Origin: Paenibacillus tritici
GTDB lineage: Bacteria; Bacillota; Bacilli; Paenibacillales; Paenibacillaceae
NCBI RefSeq assembly: GCF_013204885.1
Contig: NZ_JABMKX010000018.1
Span: 1-64,000 of the forward strand
DNA length: 64,000 nt
Direction: 5' to 3'
Of this stretch, positions 50,882-59,568 are shown in pieces. The position numbers were made by a program, and so were the translations under genes. Every line of letters begins with the position of its first letter. Positions within the stretch are counted from its first letter, which is position 1. The notes beneath the pieces are model-generated. The model had not been told where the DNA came from, ran no database searches, and saw only the letters and a list, made by a program, of their open reading frames with translations.

Positions 50882-51697
50882 ATGCAGGGGAAAGTGATTG
50901 GTGAAGGCAGAACGGCGGAAGTTCTGGAGTACGCAGAGGGAACCATTCTTAAGCTGTACAAGGATGAGGTTCCAGAATCGCATGTGGACTTGGAATACCG
51001 TATCAGCAGACTGGTCCATGCACAGGGAGTGAATACCCCGCAGCCCCATGAACGGGTGATGGAGGGGGAGCGGCACGGTATCGTCTATCAGCAGATTCCG
51101 GGCCCTTCGCTGCTTAAGCTGATGGACGGGAAGCCGTGGCTGATTCTGAGCTGCCTCAGGCAGATGGCGGCTCTTCACTACAGCTTGCATCAGCTTGAAG
51201 GCGTGGGAGAAGCAGGAGAACAGAAGCAGCGGCTGGAGCATAATATTATTGCTGCACCTATGCTTGAGACCGGAGAGAAATCGCAGATTCTGTCCCATCT
51301 TGCGCGGCTGCCGGACGGGAAGAAGCTGTGTCATGGGGATTTCCATCCGGACAATATTCTGATGGATGACAAGCTGTGGGTGATTGACTGGATGACTGCG
51401 GTCACCGGCAACCCTGCGGCGGATGTGGCACGGTCTGTCATCATGTTCCGTATCGGGGCCATGCCTGAGCGGGCTTCTCTGTTCACTAAAGCGTTCATAG
51501 GGTTCGCCAGACAACGGATGACGGCGCAGTATATCCGCAAGTACCTGAAGTGCTCGGGCTTGACCCGTGCAGATATCGAGCCGTGGATTCTTCCCGTGGC
51601 GGCCGCGCGGCTGGTGGAGGGGCTGTCCATACCCGAGAAGGAGCTGCTGGTCCGGGAGATCCGCAAACGTCTGAGAGCTTTGCCCCGCGAACAATAG
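50882..51697 (+). CDS. Aminoglycoside phosphotransferase-like kinase
   Basis: A 271-residue APH/choline-kinase-fold protein. Glycine loop GEGRTAEVLEYAEGTILKLY with Lys, catalytic loop CHGDFHPDNILMDDK (about 150-164) and the metal-binding WVIDWMTAVTGNPAADVARS. The family phosphorylates small molecules or is involved in resistance; nothing here tells the substrate. Ribosome site GGAAGGAGGG. Confidence 0.85.
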   Translation: MQGKVIGEGRTAEVLEYAEGTILKLYKDEVPESHVDLEYRISRLVHAQGVNTPQPHERVMEGERHGIVYQQIPGPSLLKLMDGKPWLILSCLRQMAALHYSLHQLEGVGEAGEQKQRLEHNIIAAPMLETGEKSQILSHLARLPDGKKLCHGDFHPDNILMDDKLWVIDWMTAVTGNPAADVARSVIMFRIGAMPERASLFTKAFIGFARQRMTAQYIRKYLKCSGLTRADIEPWILPVAAARLVEGLSIPEKELLVREIRKRLRALPREQ

Positions 51698-51727
51698 TAT
51701 TTCATAGAGAAGGCAGGTGTGCAGAGG

Positions 51728-52273
51728 ATGAGTACATATATTGCATTGCTGCGCGGCATTAATGTCGGCGGCAACAAGATTATTAAGATGCAGGAATTGA
51801 AGGCGATGTTCACCTCTCTCCAATATGAGAACGTGCGGACCTATATTCAGAGCGGTAACGTTGTATTTGAGAGTGAAGCCACTTCTGCCCCGCAGCTTGC
51901 CGGGACGATCAGCCAAAGTATTCAGCAGACCTTCGGCTTCGAGGTTGCTGTTATCATCCGTTCCCTGGAGGAACTGGAGGCAGTCATTACGGGCAATCCG
52001 TTCCCGCTGACGGAGCCGGAGGCCTTCAAGCGTCTGTATGTTTCGTTCCTGGCAGCGGAGCCTGCACCTGAAGCGCTGGAGAAGGTTCGTCCCTATGAGG
52101 ATGGACCCGATAAGGTGCGGGTAATCGGCAAGGAATTGTACACCTGCTATGAGGTGAGTGTAAGCGAATCGCCGCTGTTCAAGGTGCAGCTCGACAAGCT
52201 GCTGGGCGTCACTATTACCGTACGCAACTGGAACACACTGAACAAAGTAGTGGCCTTGGCCCGCAAGCCGTGA
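51728..52273 (+). CDS. DUF1697 protein
   Basis: A 181-residue cytoplasmic protein with the DUF1697 start YIALLRGINVGGNKIIKMQE and YENVRTYIQSGNVVFESEAT. Function of the family is unknown. ATG 51728 (MSTYIALLRGIN) is preferred over the GTG at 51719. Last gene of the 49904-52273 set, followed by a terminator. Confidence 0.88.
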   Translation: MSTYIALLRGINVGGNKIIKMQELKAMFTSLQYENVRTYIQSGNVVFESEATSAPQLAGTISQSIQQTFGFEVAVIIRSLEELEAVITGNPFPLTEPEAFKRLYVSFLAAEPAPEALEKVRPYEDGPDKVRVIGKELYTCYEVSVSESPLFKVQLDKLLGVTITVRNWNTLNKVVALARKP

Positions 52274-52313
52274 AGGAATCAGCCTCCTTCTTCTAACTTC
52301 TAATCCCTGCCAC

Positions 52314-52367
52314 CGCCCCCGTCCGGGCAGCATGCCGCTTCAGCGGTATGACTGCCTGGCGGGGGTA
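52314..52367 (+). terminator. Terminator of the 49.9-52.3 kb set
   Basis: Long imperfect stem: CCGCCCCCG...GGGCAG-ATGCCGC-TTCA-GCGGTAT-CTGCC...CGGGGG. It has a GTATTTGG end rather than a strong T run, so it may be partial. Confidence 0.6.
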
Positions 52368-52486
52368 TTTGGCATGTCCGGCACGGCCTGTATGATTCAG
52401 CAAACATTCAGCGGGTTTTCATTATGAGTTAAGGTACGGATGCCATAATACACCTAAGAAATGAATGAATCGGAGTGAATCAATCC

Positions 52487-54634
52487 ATGAAATTACTGAA
52501 AAGGCCGGGTACCGATGTTGTACTGCTGATGATTCTGCTGCTGGCAGCCGTTCTATACGGCTATGGGATCTGGAATGAACAATATGCCAATACCTACTAT
52601 ACAACCGCAGTGGGGAGTATGCTGCAGAGCTTCCATAACTTTTTCTTCGTATCTCTGGATTCGGCAGGGTCCGTAACGGTGGATAAGCCGCCGGTAACCT
52701 TCTGGCTGCAGAGCTTAAGCGCGCTAATCTTCGGCCTGCATGGCTGGAGCGTCATTCTTCCGCAGGTACTGGGCGGTGTAGGCTCGGTGTTACTAGTCTA
52801 TCTGCTGGTGAAGCCTGCATTCGGCAAGGCAGCGGCACGGCTCGCGGCGCTGGTTATGGCGGCTACTCCGGTAGCAGCGGCGGTAAGCCGCACGAACAAT
52901 ATTGACGCGCTGCTGGTATTCACTCTGCTGCTGGCTACATGGTTTCTCTTCAGGGGGACCAGAAGCCACCGGATGGGCAGCTTACTGGCTGCATTCGGGC
53001 TGATCGGTGTAGCCTTCAATGAGAAGATGCTGCAGGCCTATATGGTCCTTCCGGCATTCTACCTCTTCTATCTCCTGGCAGCCAAGGTGAACTGGAAAAA
53101 GAAGACCGGGACGCTTGCCGCCTGCACTGCTGTGCTGCTGGCAGTATCTCTCTCCTGGGCAGTAATTGTGGACTCCATCCCTGCGGATAAGCGGCCCTTT
53201 ATTGGCAGCAGCGGCACCAATTCTGTACTTCATCTGGCATTTGGCTATAACGGTGTATCCCGTCTGACCGGAGACCGCAGTATGGGCGGGAGTGGTGGCT
53301 TCGGCGGCGGTGGTGGAATGCCGCAGATGAACGGCGAAATGCCCGGATTCAGCGGCGAATTCCCGGCAATGGATGGAACGGACAGGGCAGGGGAGACAGG
53401 CGGACAGGAGCAGAACCGGGATGCCGCAGCCGGAGATGATCAGGTCCGGGGCAACGGCGGAGCTGCACCGGGCCTGGGTGACGGAGAGCGGGGAATGGTT
53501 CCGGGCGGCCAGAATGGCAGGATGCAGGATCAAGAGGCCGGAGACGGCTTCGGCGGAGGAGGTCGAGAATTCGGCGGCGGCCAGCCCGGACGGGGTGGCG
53601 GCATGTTCAACACAGGCACCGCCGGTCCGCTGCGGCTGTTCCAGACGGAGCTGTCCAGCCAGGCCAGCTGGCTGCTGCCGTTCGTGCTCTTCGGCAGCAT
53701 CGGGATCTTCGCCAGCCTGCGCCGGAAGAACTTCACCCGCCAGCATAAGGAAGCATTGTTCTGGCTGGCCTGGCTGGTACCGGTCATGGGGTTCTTCAGC
53801 ATCGCCGGCTTCTTCCACCAGTATTATCTGATTATGATGGCTCCGCCGGTGGCGGCGCTGGCGGGTGCAGGCTGGTCGCAGCTCTGGAGCTATTACAAGG
53901 CACCTGTAACCTGGGTGTCCTGGCTGCTGCCCGCAGCAGTGCTTGCTACAACAGTGCTTGAAGTGTACATCATCCATCCTTATAACGATACCATCGGCCG
54001 CAGCTGGTCCTTGGGCATTCTGGCCGCCGGTATTGCAGGTTCTGTCCTGCTGGTGATTCTGCGGTTGCTGAAGGCTGTACGGAACAAGTCTTCCTGGTTA
54101 CATGCAGCAGCCGTAACAGGATTTCTGGTGCTGCTGATTGGCCCGCTCTACTGGGCATTCACACCGATCACCTACGGCAATAACAGCATGACACCCGCAG
54201 CAGGCCCGGACAGCGGCAGCTCCTTCGGTTCCGGTTCCTTCGGAATGGGCGGAAGAAATGGCGCGGCCGGAATGAACGAGAATCTGCTGACCTATCTCAA
54301 GGAGCATAACACCGGCGAGAAATATCTGTTCGCAGCTATGGATTATGGAACGGCGGGTCCTTATATCATTGATGAAGGCGAGCAAGTCGTTATCCTTAAC
54401 GGCTTCAATGCGTCGGATACGCCGTATACCACAGATACCCTGAAGACGCTTGTGGCCAGCGGCCAAGTGAAATACTTCCTGGTCACCAGCGGCGGGATGG
54501 GCGGCGGACGCGGAGGCAACTCGGAAATCACCGCATGGATCACCGCAAATGGCACAGAGGTTCCGGCCGCAGACTGGCAAGGGACACAAACGGGCAGCAA
54601 TGGCGGAACCTTATACGAAGTGACCCTTGACTAA
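52487..54634 (+). CDS. GT39/ArnT-like membrane glycosyltransferase
   Basis: A 715-residue membrane protein with about 12 helices, of the ArnT/PMT superfamily and close in type to B. subtilis YkcB; these move sugars from polyprenyl-phosphate carriers at the outer face. Marks: TYYTTAVGSMLQSFHNFFFV, SAGSVTVDKPPVTFWLQSLS with the conserved acidic loop, and DALLVFTLLLATWFLFRGTR. A ~110-residue Gly/Asp/Met-rich insertion at about 265-375 (GGSGGFGGGGGMPQMNGEMP) and a Gly-rich stretch near 575 are notable. ATG 52487 chosen; GTG 52475 also possible. Confidence 0.85.
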   Translation: MKLLKRPGTDVVLLMILLLAAVLYGYGIWNEQYANTYYTTAVGSMLQSFHNFFFVSLDSAGSVTVDKPPVTFWLQSLSALIFGLHGWSVILPQVLGGVGSVLLVYLLVKPAFGKAAARLAALVMAATPVAAAVSRTNNIDALLVFTLLLATWFLFRGTRSHRMGSLLAAFGLIGVAFNEKMLQAYMVLPAFYLFYLLAAKVNWKKKTGTLAACTAVLLAVSLSWAVIVDSIPADKRPFIGSSGTNSVLHLAFGYNGVSRLTGDRSMGGSGGFGGGGGMPQMNGEMPGFSGEFPAMDGTDRAGETGGQEQNRDAAAGDDQVRGNGGAAPGLGDGERGMVPGGQNGRMQDQEAGDGFGGGGREFGGGQPGRGGGMFNTGTAGPLRLFQTELSSQASWLLPFVLFGSIGIFASLRRKNFTRQHKEALFWLAWLVPVMGFFSIAGFFHQYYLIMMAPPVAALAGAGWSQLWSYYKAPVTWVSWLLPAAVLATTVLEVYIIHPYNDTIGRSWSLGILAAGIAGSVLLVILRLLKAVRNKSSWLHAAAVTGFLVLLIGPLYWAFTPITYGNNSMTPAAGPDSGSSFGSGSFGMGGRNGAAGMNENLLTYLKEHNTGEKYLFAAMDYGTAGPYIIDEGEQVVILNGFNASDTPYTTDTLKTLVASGQVKYFLVTSGGMGGGRGGNSEITAWITANGTEVPAADWQGTQTGSNGGTLYEVTLD

Positions 54635-54667
54635 CCCTCGAATTTCTCAAAAGCTTCACACGTAGAA

Positions 54668-54702
54668 AAGCAGCGATTCTCGTTATCGGAGAATCGCTGC
54701 TT
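54668..54702 (+). terminator. Terminator after the glycosyltransferase gene
   Basis: AAGCAGCGATTCTC and its exact complement around GTTATCG, then TGCTTTAATT. Confidence 0.85.
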
Positions 54703-54902
54703 GCTTTAATTGTCCAAATACACTTTCCGGCTTCGTTATTCGCCGTACCGCTAAGGCATAGCCCTCTTCACTCGGCAACCGTTCCCGTGCTTGGCTCTGG
54801 TATCGCAGCCGTTCCAGGCTAATGACCATGATTTTAGAAAGATTTGAAGAAACTTTTCCCGCTTAAACAGCGGAGAGGACGGACTGATTGTGTAAAAGCG
54901 GC

Positions 54903-54963
54903 AGCGGTCGCCTTGGTCTCCGGATTTTGACCGCTAAGGGGAATGAAAAAAATCTGGAGACCA
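54903..54963. other. Structured intergenic element with candidate pseudoknot
   Basis: Inverted repeat TGGTCTCCGGATTTT (54914-54928) and AAAATCTGGAGACCA (54949-54963), 14 of 15 pairs, with a 20-nt loop. The first seven loop bases GACCGCT (54929-54935) are exactly complementary to AGCGGTC at 54903-54909, just outside the stem. That allows an H-type pseudoknot or alternative pairing. The gap 54635-55113 has no gene; it may be a small RNA, a mobile repeat or a leader. Strand is unknown. Confidence 0.6.
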
Positions 54964-55037
54964 CAGCGATTGGAACAACGGGCCGTTCACGGAGCGTCCC
55001 CCCCAAGTGCCACGTTGATTTTACTCCAAAATAAAGA

Positions 55038-55076
55038 GGCTGTCCCAAGCGGCCATTTCATGGCTTTGGGACAGCC
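55038..55076. terminator. Terminator hairpin, GCTGTCCCAA family
   Basis: GGCTGTCCCAA...GCCAT-TTC-ATGGC...TTTGGGACAGCC. It shares inner and outer core with the hairpin at 43954-44005, suggesting a dispersed repeat used as terminator. It lies 37 bp beyond the stop of the minus-strand flavoprotein gene. Confidence 0.75.
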
Positions 55077-55113
55077 CATTATGCTACTTATTCGGCTGGA
55101 TTTTAATTGAACC

Positions 55114-55680
55114 TTAAGCCTTCAGCAAGTCGTGATCGACATACCGCGCTCCGTTCAGCTCGCTGATAATATTGACCGCAACCTTCGCGCCGTCACCGGC
55201 AGTGATAATTGCGTGGACACTCAATCCGGCAACCGTTCCGGCTGCCCAGATTCCGTCAATGTTAGTTCTGCCTTCCGGCGAAGCAGCGATTACCGTCTTG
55301 ATTCTTGGCTCCGTGCCATCCTTGGTCGTTACTCCGGCTGCGGCAGCCAGATCCGTCAGGACACCTGTAGCCAGCACGACATGCTTGGCCTCATAGGAAG
55401 CACCGCTCTCTGTCCCAATGACGAAGCCATCACCGCTTGCTACAAGTGATGTTGCCTGTTCGGCAACCAGCTCCGCCCCGAATTTCACGGCCTGCTTATG
55501 TCCGGTCTCGACGAGGTCCGGTCCGCCGATCTCGCTGATTCCATAATAGTTCTCATACCAGCCTCGGCGGGTCATGCCTTTGTCGTTGTCGATCAGCAGA
55601 GTTTTTTTGCCGGCCTTGGCAGCGAACAGGGCAGCGCTTGCACCGGCAGGACCGGCACCGATAATGGCGATTTCGTACAT
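55114..55680 (-). CDS. Short FAD-dependent oxidoreductase (TrxR-like, one domain)
   Basis: A 188-residue flavoprotein. N-terminal Rossmann motif IAIIGAGPAGASAALFAA, and C-terminal GIWAAGTVAGLSVHAIITAG for FAD. It corresponds to the FAD domain of thioredoxin reductase; the NADPH-binding domain and the CxxC active site are absent (normal TrxB is ~310 residues). No frameshift is visible. The gene starts with TAGGAGGTAA, so this is a real single-domain protein rather than a fragment. It must get electrons from another partner or serve another role. Confidence 0.85.
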   Translation of the reverse strand: MYEIAIIGAGPAGASAALFAAKAGKKTLLIDNDKGMTRRGWYENYYGISEIGGPDLVETGHKQAVKFGAELVAEQATSLVASGDGFVIGTESGASYEAKHVVLATGVLTDLAAAAGVTTKDGTEPRIKTVIAASPEGRTNIDGIWAAGTVAGLSVHAIITAGDGAKVAVNIISELNGARYVDHDLLKA

Positions 55681-55741
55681 AATAATTACCTCCTAAATAT
55701 TAGTCGGGCTAAGTCTTAATTATATCGTTAACTGCGGCTCA

Positions 55742-57229
55742 TTAGCTAATCCGGCAGACGGGGAGCGAGACCTTGAAGCAGGCCCCCTCACCCGGGGGAC
55801 TGGATACAGTAATTTCCCCCTGATGCGCTTCGGCAATCGCTTGGGTAATAGATAATCCGAGTCCTGAACCTCCGTATTTGCGTGTGCGGGATGAATCGCT
55901 GCGGTAGAACCGGTCGAAGACATGGGGGAGATGCTCCGCAGAGATGCCGGAGCCGTTATCCTTCACCGTCAATTCTGCTGCTTCACCATGGACATGAAGT
56001 GAAATGTGGATACTCCCGTGCTCTGCATCCGTATGTTGCACCGCATTGTGGAATAGATTAAGAAGGACCTGCTTAATCTGGTCAGGATCAACAAGGCAGC
56101 GGATGCCGCCGGAAAGGTCGAAGAGGACGTTACGCTCTCCGGCCAATACCAGCAGCTGTGGCCGCATCTCTTCAATTAGCTCATCCAGCAGTACATGCTT
56201 GACCCTGAGCTGCGGAGCACCGTCCATCCGGGCGAGCAGCAGCAGGTCCTCTACCAGCTTGTTGATCCGCCTGGCTTCCCCATGCATACTGTTCAGCGCG
56301 CTGTACAATTGTTCCCGGTTATCGGCAGCTCCGCGGAGCAGCACTTCCAGGAAGCCGTAGATTGAGGTCAGCGGCGTCCTCAGTTCATGAGAGGCATCGG
56401 CTGCGAACCGGCGCATCTGCTCTTTCGCCTCACGCTCATTCTGGAAGGAAATCTCCAGCCGCTCCAGCATTCCGTTGAAGGACTGGGAGAGCTGGTCGAT
56501 CTCAAGCTGGCCCTGCTCGACAGGGAACCGCACATTAAGGTTGCCGGCATCTATGATCTGGGCGGACTTCCCCATATTGGACAGGGGAATCAGTGTCTTG
56601 CGCAGCGCCGGCAGATACAGGAGCAAGCCGGCCAGCAGAGCCGCTACTGACAATGCGCCGTAGATAAGCAGCTGCCGAAGAATGACATCCTTAAGCGGCC
56701 CGGTCTCGACACTCATCTGCAGAAGCATTCTGGCCGCTCCAGGCCTGCCCAGCTTCATGAAGACTGCCAGATGCTCGCGGCCATCCCCGGCGGTGATCAG
56801 CCGGTAGTCACCTGTAGACTTGTCCGGGGTGAGCTTCAGCAGGCGGATATATTCCGCGCTGCTCATTCTTGGTGCCGGTGAAGCCGACAGGGTCTCTTCC
56901 TGCAAGTCCCTGAAGCTGCCGTCCGGGCTGTAGATTGCTATCGTGGTATGGGCGTCCAGCAATAGGGGGCGGCGGTCGCCCGGGTGTCTGTTGCCTGTTC
57001 CGTTTACTTCACCTGGCAGATTGAAGAAGTCATAGGGAACCGAGCGGATCTGGGTTTCCATGGCCTCTGCCCGGTTGCTGTATATGAAATTCCGCATGAG
57101 CACATATTGGAGTACGCCGATCAGTATAAGCAACCCGGAGAGAATCAGCAGAGAGACGGCAAGCAGCTGTTTGCGCAGGGAGCGCGGTGCCCGGAAGTTG
57201 CCCGGGAGTCCCCGGGTCCGGGCAATCAT
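55742..57229 (-). CDS. Sensor histidine kinase
   Basis: A 495-residue two-helix sensor kinase. Membrane helices ~22-44 and ~184-206 enclose an extracellular sensing domain of about 140 residues, followed by HAMP, H-box DASHELRTPLTSIYGF (His near 281), N-box LLNLFHNAVQHTD, and G1/G2 VKDNGSGISAEHL and GGSGLGLSI. It phosphorylates the adjacent OmpR-type regulator; its ATG overlaps the regulator stop (ATGA). Signal unknown. Confidence 0.93.
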   Translation of the reverse strand: MIARTRGLPGNFRAPRSLRKQLLAVSLLILSGLLILIGVLQYVLMRNFIYSNRAEAMETQIRSVPYDFFNLPGEVNGTGNRHPGDRRPLLLDAHTTIAIYSPDGSFRDLQEETLSASPAPRMSSAEYIRLLKLTPDKSTGDYRLITAGDGREHLAVFMKLGRPGAARMLLQMSVETGPLKDVILRQLLIYGALSVAALLAGLLLYLPALRKTLIPLSNMGKSAQIIDAGNLNVRFPVEQGQLEIDQLSQSFNGMLERLEISFQNEREAKEQMRRFAADASHELRTPLTSIYGFLEVLLRGAADNREQLYSALNSMHGEARRINKLVEDLLLLARMDGAPQLRVKHVLLDELIEEMRPQLLVLAGERNVLFDLSGGIRCLVDPDQIKQVLLNLFHNAVQHTDAEHGSIHISLHVHGEAAELTVKDNGSGISAEHLPHVFDRFYRSDSSRTRKYGGSGLGLSITQAIAEAHQGEITVSSPPGEGACFKVSLPVCRIS

Positions 57230-57912
57230 ACCAGATCCACCCGGTACCCCGCGCCGCGCAGGGTGCGGATAATCCGGTGCTCCTTGTCACCGAGCTTCTC
57301 CCGGAGGGAGCGGATATAGACCTCCACAATATTCTCCTCTCCGCCAAAATCATATCCCCAGACCCTGTCGAGGATCATCGGCTTGCTTAGCACCAGACCA
57401 TGATTGATCACCAGGTATTGCAGCAGCTCATATTCCGTCGGAGACAGCTCCAGCACCTCGTCCCTATGGCGGATTTCCTTGCGGCGGCCGTCAATCCGGA
57501 AGGGGCCGCAGCGAACCTCGCCAAGCAGGCCCGGGAACTGGTTGCGCAGCCGCGCCTGAATGCGGGCCAGCAGCTCCTCGAAGCTGAACGGCTTGACCAT
57601 ATAGTCATCCGCGCCGGTAGACAGGCCTTTGACCCGGTCATCCACTTCATCCTTGGCGGTCAGCATAATCACAGCCACCTCCGCCTCCTCTGAACGGAGA
57701 CAGCGGACGACCTCGAAGCCGTCCATGCCGGGCATCATGACGTCGAGAATGACCACATGCGGCTTGAACGCTGCGGCCGCAGCGATGGCACCCGCCCCAT
57801 CCGGGGCAGTCTGTACTTCAAAGCCTTCATGGGTCAGGCCCAGCTCCAGGAACTGAAGGATATGCGGCTCATCATCCACCAACAGCAGACGGACACCTTG
57901 TGCTGCTCTCAT
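57226..57912 (-). CDS. OmpR-family response regulator
   Basis: A 228-residue regulator: receiver domain with acidic pocket DDE at 13-15, phospho-acceptor Asp57 in VVILDVMMPGMDG and Lys in VIMLTAKDEVDD, then a winged helix (LELSPTEYELLQYLVINHGL, SKPMILDRVWGYDFGGEENI). Start ATG 57912 with GGAGGAA upstream. Likely first gene of the two-component operon, divergent from the glycogen genes but 470 bp away. Confidence 0.93.
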   Translation of the reverse strand: MRAAQGVRLLLVDDEPHILQFLELGLTHEGFEVQTAPDGAGAIAAAAAFKPHVVILDVMMPGMDGFEVVRCLRSEEAEVAVIMLTAKDEVDDRVKGLSTGADDYMVKPFSFEELLARIQARLRNQFPGLLGEVRCGPFRIDGRRKEIRHRDEVLELSPTEYELLQYLVINHGLVLSKPMILDRVWGYDFGGEENIVEVYIRSLREKLGDKEHRIIRTLRGAGYRVDLV

Positions 57913-58137
57913 TTTGGAAATTCCTCCATATTCAGTATTCTGTGATTACAGTATGTCCATAGTATGACAATGCCGGTTGAACGTTTGCTGAAAATAGGAC
58001 TTTGGAGCCAAGGATTGGATTCAGAAATGTCGTTCAGGGTTAATCATAATGGTTAATCTAATTATACGGAAATAGGAAGCTGTGAAATAAGAAATATAGC
58101 TGGAATTTAAAAGTTATCAGGCAGGCAATAAAGGGTT
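57913..58137. other. Divergent control region between the two-component and glg genes
   Basis: No gene. Direct repeats GGTTAATC at 58038 and 58051 (13 bp apart) lie about 80-100 bp upstream of the glg promoter and could bind a regulator. I did not find a confident promoter for the minus-strand operon. Confidence 0.4.
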
Positions 58138-58166
58138 TTGACGGTGGAGATCGAACACTTTACAAT
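58138..58166 (+). promoter_or_regulatory. glgC promoter
   Basis: TTGACG, 17-bp spacer, TACAAT: a strong SigA-type promoter. It is over 200 bp before the glgC start, giving a long leader (58167-58381). The leader contains a 17-bp tandem duplication, ACTGCACAACACTAATT at 58295 and ACTGCACAGCATTAATC at 58312. No known riboswitch is recognised in it. Confidence 0.75.
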
Positions 58167-58381
58167 AAGGATACCAACCGGGTTTTGCGTGCTCCAATGG
58201 AAATCCGGCAGCTTGTCCCGTTAGTCTCTCTCCTCCCCGTTTCAATCCCGTATTCATTCCTGTCATGGGCATTTCTTATGGTCTGCTTCTTGTTACTGCA
58301 CAACACTAATTACTGCACAGCATTAATCATTCATCCTATTTATTACATGCTTCATCACCCATAAGTCAAGGAGGCTCTTCC

Positions 58382-59545
58382 ATGAAGAAAAAAGAGATGG
58401 TAGCCATGCTATTGGCGGGAGGCCAAGGGAAAAGATTAAAAAGTTTGACTAAGTCGATTGCCAAACCCGCTGTTTATTTCGGAGGAACCTACCGCATCAT
58501 CGACTTCCCTTTGAGTAATTGCTCGAATTCGGGGATTGACACAGTGGGTGTACTGACACAGTATGAACCGCTGGTGCTGCATTCGTATATCGGAGTTGGC
58601 AGTGACTGGGATCTGAACCGCAAGGATGGCGGCGTATTTGTATTGCCTCCGCATGAACGGGAGAATGGAAGCAGCTGGTACCGGGGAACGGCGGATGCGA
58701 TTTACCGTAATCTCAAGTTTGTGGATCAGTTCGATCCGGAGCATGTGTTAATTCTGTCGGGAGACCATATTTACAAGATGGATTATCATGCCATGCTGCA
58801 ATATCACAAATCCAAGAACGCCGACTGCACCATCTCGGTCATTGACGTTCCACTGGAGGAAGCGAGCCGGTTCGGCATACTGAATACGGAAGATGATCTC
58901 AAAATTTACGAGTTCGATGAGAAACCAGCCCATCCTAAGAGCACACTTGCTTCTATGGGGGTATATATTTTCAAATGGGATGTGCTCCGCAAGCATCTGC
59001 TTGAGGACGGGGAGAACGCCGGCTCGTCCCATGACTTCGGCAAGGACATTATTCCAATGATGCTGGATGAGGGACAGTCCCTCTATGCTTATCCTTTTGA
59101 AGGCTACTGGAGAGATGTGGGTACGGTAGACAGCCTGTGGGAAGCGAATATGGATCTCCTAAGCGACACGCCTCCACTGAATCTGAATGATACCGGCTGG
59201 AGAATCTTCACCCGCAATCCGAATCAGCCCGCACAATATGTTGCCCCGGGAGCGAAGGTCTCCAGCTGCATCATTAATGAAGGCTGCATCGTGCACGGCG
59301 AGGTGAAGCATTCGGTACTCTTCTACGGAGTGGAAGTGGGCGAAGGCAGTGTAATCACCGATTCTGTTATTATGCCCAAGGTGAAGATCGGCAAGAACGT
59401 GAGAATTCACAAAGCGATCATCAGTGAGAACACGGTCATTGAGGATAATATGGAAATCGGCATCGACCGGGAGAATGAGGACGAAATTCTGCTGATCGAC
59501 AAACGAAGTAAGAAGCTCAAAGCTGTAGCAGCCAAAACCATATAA
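58382..59545 (+). CDS. glgC: Glucose-1-phosphate adenylyltransferase (catalytic)
   Basis: A 387-residue ADP-glucose pyrophosphorylase making ADP-glucose for glycogen. The nucleotidyltransferase motif VAMLLAGGQGKRLKSLTKSI is intact, with YFGGTYRIIDFPLSNCSNSG and LILSGDHIYKMDYHAML; the C-terminal half is a left-handed beta-helix (GCIVHGEVKHSVLFYGVEVG). Ribosome site CAAGGAGG. In Firmicutes it acts as a pair with GlgD, whose gene follows 23 bp later. Confidence 0.96.
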   Translation: MKKKEMVAMLLAGGQGKRLKSLTKSIAKPAVYFGGTYRIIDFPLSNCSNSGIDTVGVLTQYEPLVLHSYIGVGSDWDLNRKDGGVFVLPPHERENGSSWYRGTADAIYRNLKFVDQFDPEHVLILSGDHIYKMDYHAMLQYHKSKNADCTISVIDVPLEEASRFGILNTEDDLKIYEFDEKPAHPKSTLASMGVYIFKWDVLRKHLLEDGENAGSSHDFGKDIIPMMLDEGQSLYAYPFEGYWRDVGTVDSLWEANMDLLSDTPPLNLNDTGWRIFTRNPNQPAQYVAPGAKVSSCIINEGCIVHGEVKHSVLFYGVEVGEGSVITDSVIMPKVKIGKNVRIHKAIISENTVIEDNMEIGIDRENEDEILLIDKRSKKLKAVAAKTI

Positions 59546-59568
59546 CCACAAGAGGGCGGGGGATTCCG

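Noticed and set aside
50588..52333. 581-aa minus-strand ORF across the ABM, kinase and DUF1697 genes
   Set aside because: Three recognisable plus-strand genes with ribosome sites occupy the region; the minus frame has no family resemblance.
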